Of a DNA stretch of 64,000 bases, positions 1-11,790 are shown one piece after another (position 1 is the stretch's first letter; each line of letters opens with the position of its first letter). The stretch is taken from positions 62,001-126,000 of the forward strand of contig NZ_JAERWK010000008.1 in assembly GCF_016918035.1 (NCBI RefSeq), read 5' to 3'. The position numbers were made by a program, and so were the translations under genes. Origin of the DNA: Nakamurella leprariae (GTDB taxonomy: Bacteria > Actinomycetota > Actinomycetes > Mycobacteriales > Nakamurellaceae). Below the pieces are notes generated by a model. That model was given only the letters and a program-made list of their open reading frames with translations, did no database searches and was not told the DNA's origin.

Positions 1-454
1 GGAACAACATGGTGGAGATGCGCATCGGCAGCACCACGGTCTTGGCCGTGTCCAGCGGATCGGCGATGGCGATGTTCTTGGGCACCAGTTCGCCGAAGAC
101 CATCGACAACACGGTCGCGATGACCAGCGCCGCGGTGACCGAGATGCTGCCGGCCACCCGCTCCGGGATGCCGGTCCACTCCAGCGGCCCCTGCAGCAAC
201 GAGGCCAGCGACGGCTCCATCACGAAGCCGAGGGCGAGGGTGGTGACGGTGATGCCGACCTGCGCGCCCGACAGCTGGGTGGACAGGCTGCGGAAGCCGG
301 CCATCAGCATCCGTGCGCCGCGGTCACCCTCGGCCGCCTGCCGGGACACGGTGGCCCGATCGGCGGTGACCAGGCTGAACTCCGCGGCGACGTACAGGGC
401 CGTGCCGGCGATCAGGACCAGTCCGACGAACAGCAACACCCATTGGGTGATCAC
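1..454 (-). CDS. CNNM/HlyC-CorC family membrane protein, N-terminal part
   Basis: Only the first 151 codons are present; the gene runs off the left edge. The translation starts MITQWVLLFVGLVLIAG and continues through an AAEFSLV segment, a cytosolic stretch with STQLSGAQVGIT, and FGELVPKNIAI. This is the pattern of the DUF21/CNNM transmembrane domain found in hemolysin-C/CorC proteins, which are linked to divalent-cation export or homeostasis at the plasma membrane. The CBS pair and CorC domain expected downstream lie outside the window. The start chosen is a GTG whose codon opens the first membrane helix; there is no clear ribosome-binding site. It lies 75 bases downstream of prcA on the same strand. 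Family call is firm, function is not. Confidence 0.85.
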   Translation of the reverse strand, partial: MITQWVLLFVGLVLIAGTALYVAAEFSLVTADRATVSRQAAEGDRGARMLMAGFRSLSTQLSGAQVGITVTTLALGFVMEPSLASLLQGPLEWTGIPERVAGSISVTAALVIATVLSMVFGELVPKNIAIADPLDTAKTVVLPMRISTMLF

Positions 455-529
455 CAGATGCTCAGCGCTCCCGACCCGTCCGTTGTGCTGGCGAGCACGC
501 TACTGGACGACCGCCCCACCGCCGGGAGG

Positions 530-1384
530 TCAGTCAGCGCCGGGTTCCCGGGGCAGGTCGGCGCCGGCGTGCTCGGCGTCCACCGGCTCCGGCGCCGCGC
601 CGGAGCCCGTCGGTTCCGTCGAGCTGCCGGCGGCCGGGGCCGCGGTCTCACCGGCGGGTTGCAGCAGGGCGGCCATCTCGGACGACCCGATCCGCCGGAA
701 GGTCCGGCCGGGCCGGCCCCGCTCCAGCACGGCCACCTCCAGCTGGGCCGGGAGCAGCGTCCGCGGCGCCTGGTCGCCGACGGTGCCGAGGGCGGCGACG
801 GCCGCGCCCAGCGCGCCGGCCAGGTCCCAGCCGGGCGAGAAGCTGGCGTTCAGCGCGCTGATCACCGGTTCGGTGGTGCCGCCCATGACCACGAAGCGGC
901 TCTCGTCGATGATCGAGCCGTCGTAGGAGATGCGGTACAGCTGGTCGACGCCGCCCGGGTCGACGACCGAGGCGTCCGGCACGGCGGCAGGCCCGGCGCC
1001 GGGCCGGCCGACCTCGGCCACGCACACCTCGACCTCGTACGGCTTCTGGTGCTCGGAGAAGATCGAGCCCAGCGTCTGCGCGTACGCGTTGGCCAGCCAC
1101 CGGCCGGTGACGTCCCGCCGGTCGTAGGAGAAGCCGCGCACGTCGGCCAGACGGATGCCCGCGGTGCGCAGGTTCTCGAACTCGTTGTACCGGCCGACCG
1201 CGGCGAATCCGATGCGGTCGTAGATCTCGCTGACCTTGTGCAGGGTCGGTGAGTGATTCTCGGCCACGAACAGCACACCGCCGCGGTAGGTGGTGACGAC
1301 GACGCTGCGGCCCCGGCTGATGCCCTTGCGGGCGTACTCGGATCGGTCCCGGATGAACTGCTCGGGCGAGGCGTAGATCGGCAT
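530..1384 (-). CDS. prcA: Proteasome subunit alpha
   Basis: 284-residue alpha subunit of the actinobacterial 20S proteasome. Alpha rings cap the beta rings, gate substrate entry and dock the ARC/Mpa ATPase. It begins [21 protein letters not shown], the usual N-terminal gate segment, followed by the conserved helix region with [20 protein letters not shown]. The last 45 residues are Ala/Pro/Gly-rich, as is common in this subunit. An in-frame start 20 codons upstream is unlikely because the extra residues match no proteasome alpha subunit. Upstream on the same strand are prcB and pup. The gap to the prcB stop is 110 bases. Confidence 0.97.
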   Translation of the reverse strand: MPIYASPEQFIRDRSEYARKGISRGRSVVVTTYRGGVLFVAENHSPTLHKVSEIYDRIGFAAVGRYNEFENLRTAGIRLADVRGFSYDRRDVTGRWLANAYAQTLGSIFSEHQKPYEVEVCVAEVGRPGAGPAAVPDASVVDPGGVDQLYRISYDGSIIDESRFVVMGGTTEPVISALNASFSPGWDLAGALGAAVAALGTVGDQAPRTLLPAQLEVAVLERGRPGRTFRRIGSSEMAALLQPAGETAAPAAGSSTEPTGSGAAPEPVDAEHAGADLPREPGAD

Positions 1385-1494
1385 GGTCACGGCGGCAACA
1401 GCTCCAGGACGAAGTCGGTCCGGCCCCGGGCGGAGTCCGGGCACGGAACGGGCGGAACGAGCGGGATCGAGGCGGACAGGTCACCCCGGGCGGA

Positions 1495-2379
1495 TCAGCC
1501 GCCGGGGTTGACCATGCGACCGGCGACGACCGCCTGGGCGACCTCGCCGACCGCGTCGTCAGCCAGCCGCACCGCGCCGTCGGCGCCGATGACGACCACG
1601 ACCGGGTAGATCCGGCGGGTGAGATCCGGTCCACCGGTCGCGGTGTCGTCGTCCGCGGCGTCGTAGAGCGCCTCGACGGCGGCGCGCACCGCGGTGTCGG
1701 CGTCGGCCGCCCGGTCGTACCGCTTCTTGAGCGCCGAGCGCGCGAACAGCGACCCCGACCCGACGGCGTAGAAGTCGTGCTCCTCGTACTTGCCGCCGGT
1801 GATGTCGTAGGAGAAGACCCGACCCACGCCCGGCGCGCCGGGTGCGGTGACGCCGTCGCCCGGGATCTCCACGCCGGCGAACAGCGGCACCACAGCCAGG
1901 CCCTGGAGGGCCGCGCCCAGGTTCCCGCGGATCATCGCGGACAACCGGTTCGCCTTGCCGTCCAACGAGAGCCGGACGCCCTCGATCTTCTCGTAGTGCT
2001 CGAGCTCGAGCTGGAACAGCCGCACCATCTCGACGGCCAGGCCTGCGGTACCGGCGATGCCGACCGCGGAATGGGAGTCGGCCAGGAACACCTTCTCGAT
2101 GTCCCGCTGGGCGATGAGGTTGCCCATGGTGGCCCGGCGGTCGCCGGCGACGACCACACCGCCGCCGAAGGTCAGCGCGACGATCGTCGTGCCGTGCGGG
2201 ACCGCACCGTGCAGGGAGCTCAGACCGGCGCGGTCGGACTCCGATCGGCCGTGCCAGGGCAGCAACTGCGGTTCGGCGGCGGCGAGGAAGTCGGTGAACG
2301 ACGCGGACCCGGGTCGCAGGTACGCCGCTGGCACCGCGGACACCGGCCAGCCCGGATGATCGATGGCGCGGTCGCTCAC
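1495..2379 (-). CDS. prcB: Proteasome subunit beta (with propeptide)
   Basis: 294-residue catalytic subunit. A 63-residue propeptide should be removed autocatalytically after G63, exposing T64 in the sequence [13 protein letters not shown]; this threonine is the nucleophile of the family. The conserved AGDRRATMG segment carrying the catalytic lysine region follows. The GTG start overlaps the pup stop codon in a GTGA, so the two are probably translationally coupled. The start is supported by this overlap and by the propeptide length being normal for actinobacteria. It works with PrcA as the chambered protease degrading pupylated proteins. Confidence 0.97.
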   Translation of the reverse strand: MSDRAIDHPGWPVSAVPAAYLRPGSASFTDFLAAAEPQLLPWHGRSESDRAGLSSLHGAVPHGTTIVALTFGGGVVVAGDRRATMGNLIAQRDIEKVFLADSHSAVGIAGTAGLAVEMVRLFQLELEHYEKIEGVRLSLDGKANRLSAMIRGNLGAALQGLAVVPLFAGVEIPGDGVTAPGAPGVGRVFSYDITGGKYEEHDFYAVGSGSLFARSALKKRYDRAADADTAVRAAVEALYDAADDDTATGGPDLTRRIYPVVVVIGADGAVRLADDAVGEVAQAVVAGRMVNPGG

Positions 2380-2570
2380 TGGCCGCCCTTCTGCACATAG
2401 GAACGGACGAAGTCCTCGGCGTTGGACTCGAGCACGTCGTCGATCTCGTCGAGGATGTCGTCGGTCTCCGCGGCCAGCTTCTCCCGGCGCTCCTGACCTG
2501 CGGCGGAGGCGCCGTCGGTCGCGTCCTCGTCGCCGCCGCCACCCTGCCTGGTGGTCTGTTCCTGAGCCAT
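2376..2570 (-). CDS. pup: Prokaryotic ubiquitin-like protein Pup
   Basis: 64-residue small protein that is attached to lysines of target proteins and marks them for the proteasome. It starts MAQEQTTRQ, is acidic and Gly-rich at the N-terminus, has the central helical [18 protein letters not shown] region that binds ARC/Mpa, and ends in YVQKGGQ. The C-terminal Gln means that deamidation to Glu by Dop is needed before ligation, consistent with dop immediately upstream. A GGAGAT ribosome-binding site lies about 6 bases before ATG. A longer frame opening upstream was rejected because it adds non-homologous residues. The stop overlaps the prcB start by 4 bases. Confidence 0.97.
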   Translation of the reverse strand: MAQEQTTRQGGGGDEDATDGASAAGQERREKLAAETDDILDEIDDVLESNAEDFVRSYVQKGGQ

Positions 2571-2738
2571 GACGATCTCCGTCCTGCCGTGTGCGGCCGT
2601 CGGTCGCGTGCTGCCCACGACCGTCCGTGGGCAGGCGGAGCCGTGACCGGCGTGAACCTGGTGCAAACACTACCCAGCGGGTCCGACAGCCCACTGCACG
2701 GACGACCCGCCGCACCCGGCCGGTCGCCGCCGCTGCGG

Positions 2739-4268
2739 TCAGCTGCGCCGGGTGAGGCTGTCGACCAGCTCGGCCGCGTCGGCGGCGGCGTCCAGCAGCG
2801 CCCCGACATGGACCTTGGTGCCCCGGCTCGGCTCGAGGGTGGGGATCCGGACCAGACTCTCCCGCCCGACGTCGAAGATGACCGAGTCCCAGGACGCGGC
2901 GGCCAGCTTGTCGGCGTACTGGGCCACGCAGCGGCCGCGGAAGTACGCGCGGGTGTCCTCCGGCGGTGTCGTGATGGCTGCCTCGACCGCCTGTTCGGTG
3001 ACCAGCCGCTTCATCGCCCCCCGCGAGACCAGCCGGTTGTACAACCCCTTGTCCAGCCGCACGTCGGAGTACTGCAGGTCCACCAGGGCCAGCCGCGGGG
3101 CGCCCCACCCGAGTCCGTCACGGCTGCGGAACCCTTCCAGGAGGCGCAGTTTCGCCGGCCAGTCGAGCTCGTCGGCCAGCTGCAGCGGGTCGACGGCCAG
3201 GGTGTCCAGCACCCGTCCCCACTGCTGCAGCACGTCCCGGGTCTGCTCGTCGGCGTCCGCGCCGAACCGGTCGTCCACGAAGGCCGTCGCGGCCTCGTGG
3301 TAGGCCCGCTGCACGTCCAGACCGGTGAACGAACGGCCGTCGGCGAGCGGCACGGTGCCCCGGAGCGACGGGTCGTGGGAGACCTGGTGCACGGCGGCCA
3401 CCGGGTGCAGCAGCTCCACCGCGGGCAGCGGCCAGCCCTCCTCGATCATCGACAGCACCAGGGCGGTGGTGCCGACCTTGAGGTAGGTGGCCAGCTCGGC
3501 CAGGTTGGCGTCGCCGATGATGACGTGCAGCCGGCGGTACCGGTCGGCGTCGGCGTGCGGCTCGTCGCGGGTGTTGATGATGCCCCGCTTGAGCGTGGTC
3601 TCCAGCCCGACCTCGACCTCGATGTAGTCCGAGCGCTGCCCGAGCTGGAAGCCCTCGTGCTGGCCCGACGGGCCGATGCCGACCCGGCCGGCGCCGGTGA
3701 AGACCTGACGGGTGGCGAAGAACGGCAGCAGGCCGGCGATGATCGACGGGAACGCCGTGTCGCGGCGGCACAGGTAGTTCTCGTGGGTGCCGTAGGAGGC
3801 GCCCTTGCCGTCCACGTTGTTCTTGTACAGCTGCACCCGGTTGGCCGCCCCGGCCGGCGCCACCGGCACCGCCGCGGCCAGCTGGGCGGCCCGCTCCATG
3901 ACCCGCTCGCCGGCCTTGTCGTACAGCACGGCGTCGAGCGGGTTGGTCACCTCGGGCGCGGAGAACTCCGGGTGCGCGTGGTCGACGTACAGACGGGCGC
4001 CGTTGGACAGGATGACGTTGGCGGCGCCGATGTCATCGACGTCCGGTTCCGCGGTGCCGAACAGGCTGGACAGGTCGTACCCGCGGGCGTCCCGCAGCGG
4101 CGACTCCACCTCGTAGTCCCAGCGCGGACGGCGCGCCCGGGGCGCCGCCACCGACGCCGCGTACGCCAGCACGATCTGCGTGGACGAGATGACCGGGTTG
4201 ACCGAGCTGTCCCCCGGCACCGAGATCCCGTACTCGACCTCGGTGCCCATGATGCGTCTGACCGACAT
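2739..4268 (-). CDS. dop: Pup deamidase/depupylase Dop
   Basis: 509-residue member of the carboxylate-amine-ligase-like Dop/PafA family. Dop converts the C-terminal Gln of Pup to Glu and also removes Pup from tagged proteins. The start gives [16 protein letters not shown]; the GTEVEYGI motif supplies a metal-binding Glu. [15 protein letters not shown] and [13 protein letters not shown] follow, the Asp of VDH (D96) matching the catalytic Asp of the family. [12 protein letters not shown] and the C-terminal KVHVG segment are also typical. The motif GTEVEYG together with the long Dop-specific insertion separates it from PafA, which is not in this window. The gap to pup is 168 bases. Confidence 0.96.
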   Translation of the reverse strand: MSVRRIMGTEVEYGISVPGDSSVNPVISSTQIVLAYAASVAAPRARRPRWDYEVESPLRDARGYDLSSLFGTAEPDVDDIGAANVILSNGARLYVDHAHPEFSAPEVTNPLDAVLYDKAGERVMERAAQLAAAVPVAPAGAANRVQLYKNNVDGKGASYGTHENYLCRRDTAFPSIIAGLLPFFATRQVFTGAGRVGIGPSGQHEGFQLGQRSDYIEVEVGLETTLKRGIINTRDEPHADADRYRRLHVIIGDANLAELATYLKVGTTALVLSMIEEGWPLPAVELLHPVAAVHQVSHDPSLRGTVPLADGRSFTGLDVQRAYHEAATAFVDDRFGADADEQTRDVLQQWGRVLDTLAVDPLQLADELDWPAKLRLLEGFRSRDGLGWGAPRLALVDLQYSDVRLDKGLYNRLVSRGAMKRLVTEQAVEAAITTPPEDTRAYFRGRCVAQYADKLAAASWDSVIFDVGRESLVRIPTLEPSRGTKVHVGALLDAAADAAELVDSLTRRS

Positions 4269-4354
4269 GCGTCGAATCTAGACGGCCGGTGCGACGCGAC
4301 CGGCGCCGCCGGTGCGCGGCGGACCCCAGCGGCCGCGTGCAGCAGGATCGTCCC

Positions 4355-5569
4355 ATGGGCAACGGCAGCGGTCAGCGCGCCACGGACCGGCTGCGACCAT
4401 TCGGCTCGCGGTTGCGGCCGGGACGCATCGGCGGGTCGCGACGGGCGCGGCTGCGCCGGCTGGTCGGCATCGACCGCCGCACCCTGCTGCAGGCGGTCAA
4501 GGTCGCGGTGTCCGCCGGCGTGGCCTGGCAGCTGGCCCTGCTCTGGACGCACTCGGCCGCTCCGATCTGGGCGCCGATCAGCGCCTGTCTCATCGCGCTG
4601 CTCACGGTGCAGGCGTCGGTGCGGGACGCGGCCGAGAAGATCCTGGCCGTGCTGGCCGGGATCGCGGTGGCCATCCTGCTCGGCGGCCTGGTCGGCCTGC
4701 ACGTCTGGTCGATCTGCCTGACCGTGTTCGTCTGCGTGCTCATCGGCCGGCTGTTGCGGCTGGGCGGTGGTGCGGCCGTCCAGGTCTCGGTGAGCGGACT
4801 GTTCGTGCTGGCCATCGGATCGAGCACCGGACCGGAACGCCTGCTGGACACGCTCATCGGGGCGGGCGTCGCGGTCGCGGTGAACCTGCTCATCGTGCCG
4901 CCGAACCACGTGCAACAGGCGAGGCGGGCGGCGGCCAACCTGGTCGACGGCGTCCTCGACGTGCTGCAGGAGATGGCCGACGGGATCGGCCGGCCGTGGC
5001 GCGCCGAGCAGACCGCGCACTGGCTGCGGGACGCCCGCGGCCAGACCGGGCGCGCCGCGGAGGCCGAACGCGAGGTCGAGACCGCCGGTCAGTCCCTGCA
5101 ACTCGTACCGGGCCGCGGCGGGTGGGCCGCGGTCCTGGGCGACGTCGAGCAGGCGGTGGACACCATGCGGATCGTCGAGGTGCAGGTCCGGGTGCTGGCC
5201 CGGACCCTGCGGGACACCGCGCTGAAGGTGCCGTCGGCCGAGGACGGCAGCCAGCCGCCGTACACCATGGCGTCCGAGATGCTCGGCCATGCCGCCGATG
5301 CCGTCGAGCGGTTCGGCCAAGCCCTGCTGGACACCGAACGCACGCCGCGGGCCGTCGCCGATGCCGAGACGGCGATCGGCGCCGCTCGCCGGCACATCCA
5401 ACGGATCAACGCCGACGTCGCCGACATGGTCGCCGCCAACCTGGGTCGCGGCATCCTGCTCGGCGCCCTGGTCGTGGAGACCAGCCGCATCCTGGACCAA
5501 CTGGACGGCGGGCTGCGGGCTGCGGCCGGTCTGTCCAACCCGACCGACCTGGGGCTGGCCGGCGCCTGA
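4355..5569 (+). CDS. FUSC/aromatic acid exporter-like membrane protein
   Basis: 404 residues. A basic N-terminal segment of about 45 residues is followed by several closely spaced membrane helices up to about residue 190 (for example ISACLIALLTVQASV and GIAVAILLGGLVGLHV), then a long helical cytosolic half. This is the layout of FUSC/ArAE-type proteins, some of which export aromatic acids; the substrate here is unknown. The ATG was chosen because an AGGA lies upstream and earlier in-frame starts lack a ribosome-binding site. The gene is on the opposite strand to its neighbours and splits arc from dop. Its 3' end converges on arc across a strong hairpin. Confidence 0.8.
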   Translation: MGNGSGQRATDRLRPFGSRLRPGRIGGSRRARLRRLVGIDRRTLLQAVKVAVSAGVAWQLALLWTHSAAPIWAPISACLIALLTVQASVRDAAEKILAVLAGIAVAILLGGLVGLHVWSICLTVFVCVLIGRLLRLGGGAAVQVSVSGLFVLAIGSSTGPERLLDTLIGAGVAVAVNLLIVPPNHVQQARRAAANLVDGVLDVLQEMADGIGRPWRAEQTAHWLRDARGQTGRAAEAEREVETAGQSLQLVPGRGGWAAVLGDVEQAVDTMRIVEVQVRVLARTLRDTALKVPSAEDGSQPPYTMASEMLGHAADAVERFGQALLDTERTPRAVADAETAIGAARRHIQRINADVADMVAANLGRGILLGALVVETSRILDQLDGGLRAAAGLSNPTDLGLAGA

Positions 5570-5602
5570 CGGCCCCCCGTCCCGCCGACGCCGGACGCAC
5601 CG

Positions 5603-5633
5603 CGGGGCCGGACGCCGTCGGCGTCCGGCCCCG
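5603..5633. terminator. Bidirectional intrinsic-type terminator hairpin
   Basis: A perfect 14-bp stem with a 3-base GTC loop (left arm CGGGGCCGGACGCC) sits in the 75-base gap between the FUSC gene and the convergent arc gene. There is no T-tract, which is common for actinobacterial terminators. The symmetry would serve both strands. Confidence 0.8.
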
Positions 5634-5644
5634 GGATGGGCGGA

Positions 5645-7453
5645 CTAGAGGTACTGGCCGGTGTTCGACGCGGTGTCGATGGCCCGGGAGCCCTCGGACT
5701 GCTTGCCGGACACCAGGGTGCGGATGTAGACGATCCGCTCGCCCTTCTTGCCCGAGATCCGCGCCCAGTCGTCCGGGTTGGTGGTGTTGGGCAGGTCCTC
5801 GTTCTCGGCGAACTCGTCGACGATCGCGTCGAGCAGCTGCGAGACCCGCAGGCCGGTGCCGACCGAGGCGCCGGTGATCCGGGCGTCCAGCCGCTCCTTG
5901 ATGGCCGACTTCTTGGCCCGGTCGACGATGTTCTGGATCATCGCGCCCGAGTTGAAGTCCTTGAAGTACAGGACCTCCTTGTCACCGTTGGCGTAGGTGA
6001 CCTCGAGGAACCGGTTCTCGTCGGTCTCGGCGTACATCCGCTCGACGGTGTGCTGGATCATCGCGGCGATCGTGCCGGTGCGGTCGCCGCCGAACTCGGC
6101 CAGGTCGTCCGGGTGGATGGGCAGTCCGTCGATCAGATACTTGGAGAAGATGTCCCGCGCCGCCTCGGCATCGGGGCGCTCGATCTTGATCTTCACATCG
6201 AGCCGGCCAGGACGCAGGATGGCCGGGTCGATCATGTCCTCCCGGTTGGAGGCGCCGATCACGATGACGTTCTCGAGCCCCTCCACACCGTCGATCTCGC
6301 TCAGCAGCTGCGGGACGATCGTGGTCTCGACGTCCGAGGAGACGCCGGTGCCGCGGGTGCGGAACACCGAGTCCATCTCGTCGAAGAAGACGATCACCGG
6401 GGTGCCGTCCGAGGCCTTCTCGCGCGCCCGCTGGAAGATCATCCGGATGGTGCGCTCGGTCTCGCCGACGTACTTGTTGAGCAGCTCCGGACCCTTGATG
6501 TTGAGGAAGTAGCTGGTCAGCTTCTCCTCGCCCCGGGCCTCGGCGACCTGCTTGGCCAGCGAGTTGGCCACCGCCTTGGCGATGAGCGTCTTGCCGCAGC
6601 CGGGCGGGCCGTAGAGGAGCACGCCCTTCGGCGGCCGCAACTGGAACTCCCGGAACAGGTCGGCGTGCAGGAACGGCAGCTCCACCGCGTCGCGGATCTG
6701 CTCGATCTGTCGACCCAGCCCGCCGATGTCCTCGTAGGCGACGTCCGGGACCTCCTCCAGCACCAGGTCCTCGACCTCGGACTTGGGCACCCGCTCGTAG
6801 GCGTAGCCGGCCTTGGTGTCGACCAGCAGGGAATCGCCCGGTTTGAGCGGCGAGTCCAACAGCGGCGCGGCCAGGTGGACGACCCGTTCCTCGTCGGCGT
6901 GCCCGACGACCAACGCACGGTCGCCGCCGAGCAGCTCACGCAGCGCGCACACCTCGCCGATCAGCTCGAACGACCCGCCCTCGACCACGGTGAGCGCCTC
7001 GTTCAGTCGCAGCTGCTGACCACGCTGCAGCGTCGTGACGTCCACCGACGGCGACACCGCGAGCCGCATCCGGCGGCCACCGGTGAAGACCTCGACCGTG
7101 CTCTCCGGCCCGGGGCCGAGGAAGACGCCGTAACCGCTCGGCGGCTGGGCCAGCCGGTCGACCTCCTCCTTGAGCTGCAGCAGCTGCGCCCGCGCGTCGC
7201 GCAGGGTGACGACCAGCTTCTCGTTCCGCTCCGAGAGCGCGGCGATCCGGGATGCCGACTCGGACAGTTGCCGTTCGATCGCGCGGGAATCCGACCCCCC
7301 GGTGGCCAGGCGCCGGCGGAGCTGGGCCACTTCGTCGTTGAGCGCGCGGATCTGGATGCTCAGGCGGACGGCGTCCGGCTCCGTGCTCGTGGCGTCCCGA
7401 TCGGAGGCGCCGGCGGGGCCCTCCGCCTGCCCGGGCGATCGATGTTCCGTCAC
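5645..7453 (-). CDS. arc: Proteasome-associated AAA ATPase ARC/Mpa
   Basis: 602-residue hexameric ATPase that binds pupylated substrates, unfolds them and feeds them to the 20S proteasome. An N-terminal region with a coiled coil at about 30-105 (the Pup-binding part) is followed by two OB-like domains to about 235. The AAA module has Walker A GPPGCGKT at 282-289 and Walker [11 protein letters not shown] around 353-362. It ends in GQYL: the penultimate Tyr is the docking motif inserted into the PrcA ring. The ATG start is the only one giving a normal N-terminus. A 228-base gap with no visible signal separates it from trmI upstream on the same strand. Confidence 0.97.
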   Translation of the reverse strand: MTEHRSPGQAEGPAGASDRDATSTEPDAVRLSIQIRALNDEVAQLRRRLATGGSDSRAIERQLSESASRIAALSERNEKLVVTLRDARAQLLQLKEEVDRLAQPPSGYGVFLGPGPESTVEVFTGGRRMRLAVSPSVDVTTLQRGQQLRLNEALTVVEGGSFELIGEVCALRELLGGDRALVVGHADEERVVHLAAPLLDSPLKPGDSLLVDTKAGYAYERVPKSEVEDLVLEEVPDVAYEDIGGLGRQIEQIRDAVELPFLHADLFREFQLRPPKGVLLYGPPGCGKTLIAKAVANSLAKQVAEARGEEKLTSYFLNIKGPELLNKYVGETERTIRMIFQRAREKASDGTPVIVFFDEMDSVFRTRGTGVSSDVETTIVPQLLSEIDGVEGLENVIVIGASNREDMIDPAILRPGRLDVKIKIERPDAEAARDIFSKYLIDGLPIHPDDLAEFGGDRTGTIAAMIQHTVERMYAETDENRFLEVTYANGDKEVLYFKDFNSGAMIQNIVDRAKKSAIKERLDARITGASVGTGLRVSQLLDAIVDEFAENEDLPNTTNPDDWARISGKKGERIVYIRTLVSGKQSEGSRAIDTASNTGQYL

Positions 7454-7681
7454 AGTGGCCTCCTGGTGGTCGGAGCAACCCGAGACTCGAGCCTACCCGT
7501 CACCCCGACGGGTACCCCTGGATCTCAACAGGTCCGGACGCATCTGGACAGACGATCGGGATCCGCCGCGCGGTCACGCAACAGGAATGTGATCCACCGG
7601 CAACTCACCCAGCGTCACCGTCGCCGGCTCTGCGCGGAGGCCGGGGGAGGCGGTCGGACGGCGGCCGTCGGGACGCGGTCG

Positions 7682-9507
<1,826 letters not shown>

Positions 9508-9587
9508 GGAACGTTTCCTTCGTGGAGGTGCCCGGCGGGCAGGTGCGGCTGGGGAGTCCAGGAGCCGACGGAGTGGGCGCCGGCGCC

Positions 9588-9851
9588 CTACAGGTGTCGG
9601 TAGACCTGCTCCAGGCTCAGGCCGCGGCCGATCATGATGACCTGCGCCCGGTACAGCAGCTGCGAGATCTCCAGGGCCAGCGCCTCGTCGTCCTCGTGCT
9701 CGGCGGCCAGCCAGACCTCGCCGGCCTCCTCCAGCAGCTTCTTGCCCTGGGCGTGCACCCCGGCGTCGAGCGCCTGCACCGTCCCGGAGCCGGCCGGTCG
9801 GGTCGCGGCCCGGTCGGTCAGCTCGGCGAACAGCGCGTCGAAGGTCTTCAC
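9588..9851 (-). CDS. hisE: Phosphoribosyl-ATP pyrophosphatase
   Basis: 87 residues; hydrolyses phosphoribosyl-ATP to phosphoribosyl-AMP in the second step of histidine synthesis. The all-alpha MazG-like fold shows [23 protein letters not shown], the conserved metal-binding Glu/Asp ladder, and ends in a basic helix. Stand-alone HisE is the normal actinobacterial form. It is the first gene of the hisE-hisG-trmI run; the 170 bases to the divergent trpB2-like gene must hold both promoters, but I could not pick convincing boxes. Confidence 0.95.
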   Translation of the reverse strand: MKTFDALFAELTDRAATRPAGSGTVQALDAGVHAQGKKLLEEAGEVWLAAEHEDDEALALEISQLLYRAQVIMIGRGLSLEQVYRHL

Positions 9852-10021
9852 AGGGGTCGATTGTCGCAGACCGCGGGCACCGCTCCGGACGCGCCCGACG
9901 GTCCGCGCTGCCCGACCCGGCGCCGGTCGCTACTGTGCCCGGTCCAGGAGTGCCCCCAAGTGATCATCAGCCTGCGGCTGGTCCCAGCCCGAACGATCAC
10001 TGTCACGATCGGAGCGAAGTC

Positions 10022-11380
10022 ATGGCCGTGCGTCAGCACAAGTACCTGCTCGACGAGTCCGAGATGCCGACGCGTTGGTACAACGTGGTGCCCGACCTGC
10101 CCACGCCGCCGCCACCGCCGCTGCACCCCGGCACCCACCAGCCGGTCGGCCCGGACGACCTGGCCGGGCTCTTCCCCATGGAGCTCATCGCGCAGGAGGT
10201 CTCGACCGAGCGGTACATCGACATCCCGGACGAGGTGCAGGACGTCTACCGGTTGTGGCGGCCGTCGCCGCTGTTCCGCGCGCACCGCCTGGAGCAGGCG
10301 CTGGGCACGCCGGCGCGGATCTACTACAAGTACGAGGGTGTCTCCCCCGCCGGCTCGCACAAGCCGAACACCGCGGTGCCGCGGGTGTACTACAACGCCA
10401 AGGCGGGCGTGAAGAAGCTGACCACCGAGACCGGGGCCGGCCAGTGGGGCACCGCGCTGGCCTTCGCCTGCTCGCTGTTCGGCCTGGAGTGCGAGGTCTG
10501 GCAGGTCGGTGGGTCGTACGACGCGAAGCCGTACCGCCGCACCGTGATCGAGACCTTCGGCGGCACTGTGCACCGGTCGCCGTCCCGACTCACCGCGTCG
10601 GGCCGGGCCTTCCCCGAGGGTCACAGCGGATCGCTGGGCATCGCCATCTCGGAGGCCGTCGAGGTGGCCGCGCAGTCCCCCGAGATCAAGTACGCGCTCG
10701 GCTCCGTGCTCAACCACGTGCTGCTGCACCAGACCGTCATCGGCGAGGAGGCGCTGCTGCAGCTGGCCAAGGCCGGCGAGGACGGGGCCGACCTGATCAT
10801 CGGCTGCACCGGGGGTGGCTCGAACTTCGGCGGCCTGGCCTTCCCGTTCCTGCGAGAGAAGCTGGCCGGCCGGATGTCGCCGGAGATCCGGGCGGTCGAG
10901 CCGGCGTCGTGCCCGTCGCTGACCCGGGGTGAGTACCGGTACGACTTCGGCGACACGGCCGGGCTCACGCCGCTGATGAAGATGCACACCCTCGGCCACG
11001 ACTTCGTGCCCGACCCCATCCACGCCGGTGGCCTGCGCTACCACGGCATGGCACCGCTCATCTCGCACGTGTACGAACTCGGCCTGATGGAGGCGGTCTC
11101 GGTCGAGCAGACCGAGTGTTTCTCCGCCGCACTGCAGTTCGCCCGCACCGAGGGCATCGTGCCGGCGCCCGAGCCGACCCACGCGCTGGCCGAGACGATC
11201 GCGGAGGCCCTGCGCTGCAAGGAGTCCGGCCAGGAGAAGGTGATCGTCACCGCGCTGTGCGGGCACGGGCTGCTCGACCTGGCCGCCTACGACGCCTACC
11301 TGCGCGGGCAGATGGTGGATTCCGGGTTGTCCGACCAGGACCTGGCCCGGGCGCTCGCCGCAGTCCCGGTCCTCGGGTGA
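10022..11380 (+). CDS. trpB2: Tryptophan synthase beta-like protein, TrpB2 type
   Basis: 452-residue PLP enzyme. The cofactor lysine lies in [13 protein letters not shown] (K114) and the phosphate-binding glycine loop is [11 protein letters not shown]. The N-terminal [13 protein letters not shown] and length identify the TrpB2 branch, which differs from canonical TrpB by an N-terminal extension and usually functions without a TrpA partner, making tryptophan from indole and serine. The ATG was chosen over an upstream in-frame start because GGAG lies about 8 bases before it. No other trp gene is near. Confidence 0.92.
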   Translation: MAVRQHKYLLDESEMPTRWYNVVPDLPTPPPPPLHPGTHQPVGPDDLAGLFPMELIAQEVSTERYIDIPDEVQDVYRLWRPSPLFRAHRLEQALGTPARIYYKYEGVSPAGSHKPNTAVPRVYYNAKAGVKKLTTETGAGQWGTALAFACSLFGLECEVWQVGGSYDAKPYRRTVIETFGGTVHRSPSRLTASGRAFPEGHSGSLGIAISEAVEVAAQSPEIKYALGSVLNHVLLHQTVIGEEALLQLAKAGEDGADLIIGCTGGGSNFGGLAFPFLREKLAGRMSPEIRAVEPASCPSLTRGEYRYDFGDTAGLTPLMKMHTLGHDFVPDPIHAGGLRYHGMAPLISHVYELGLMEAVSVEQTECFSAALQFARTEGIVPAPEPTHALAETIAEALRCKESGQEKVIVTALCGHGLLDLAAYDAYLRGQMVDSGLSDQDLARALAAVPVLG

Positions 11381-11462
11381 CGCGTCGTGGTGGTGCCGGC
11401 GAGGACGTCACCGACGCCCCGTCGGCGGCACGCTGACGTCCCCGCCCACGCCGCCGCCGGGC

Positions 11463-11790
11463 TCGTTCCTGATCGACCGGACCGTGCGGATCGGCGCCGG
11501 CGAGGCCCGGTTCACCGCGGCCGCGGACGCCGTCCTGCACTGGCAGGTGCAGCACGGGGCCGGCCTGCCGGTGGACGCCGAGGACGCGGTGCACGTCGGT
11601 GCCCGGGTGGTGCTGGGTGTGGGCATCGGCCGGGTGCGCATCGGCGCCCCGTGCCGGTTCCCCGGTGGTGCTGCGCATCGTCGCGTCGTCCCGACCGGCG
11701 ACGCTCCTGGCCCGGCTCGGCGGACCGGTCGGCCGGATGGTGCAGAGCGCGATCACCCGCCGGGACCTGCGGAGCCTGGGCACCGACGTG
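11463..11790 (+). pseudogene. Broken DUF1990 family gene
   Basis: Two reading frames together resemble a DUF1990 protein with its centre missing. The first half, ending at about 11650, reads FLIDRTVRIGAGEARFTAAA ... VGARVVLGVGIGRVRIGAPCR. The second half, from about 11665 in the next frame, reads VVLRIVASSRPATLLARLGG and then PVGRMVQSAITRRDLRSLG. About 30 codons that normally join these parts are absent, and the frame changes at the joint. No good start or stop codon is present either. It may be a decayed gene or an assembly fault; the poly-G stretch just downstream makes the latter likely. Confidence 0.7.
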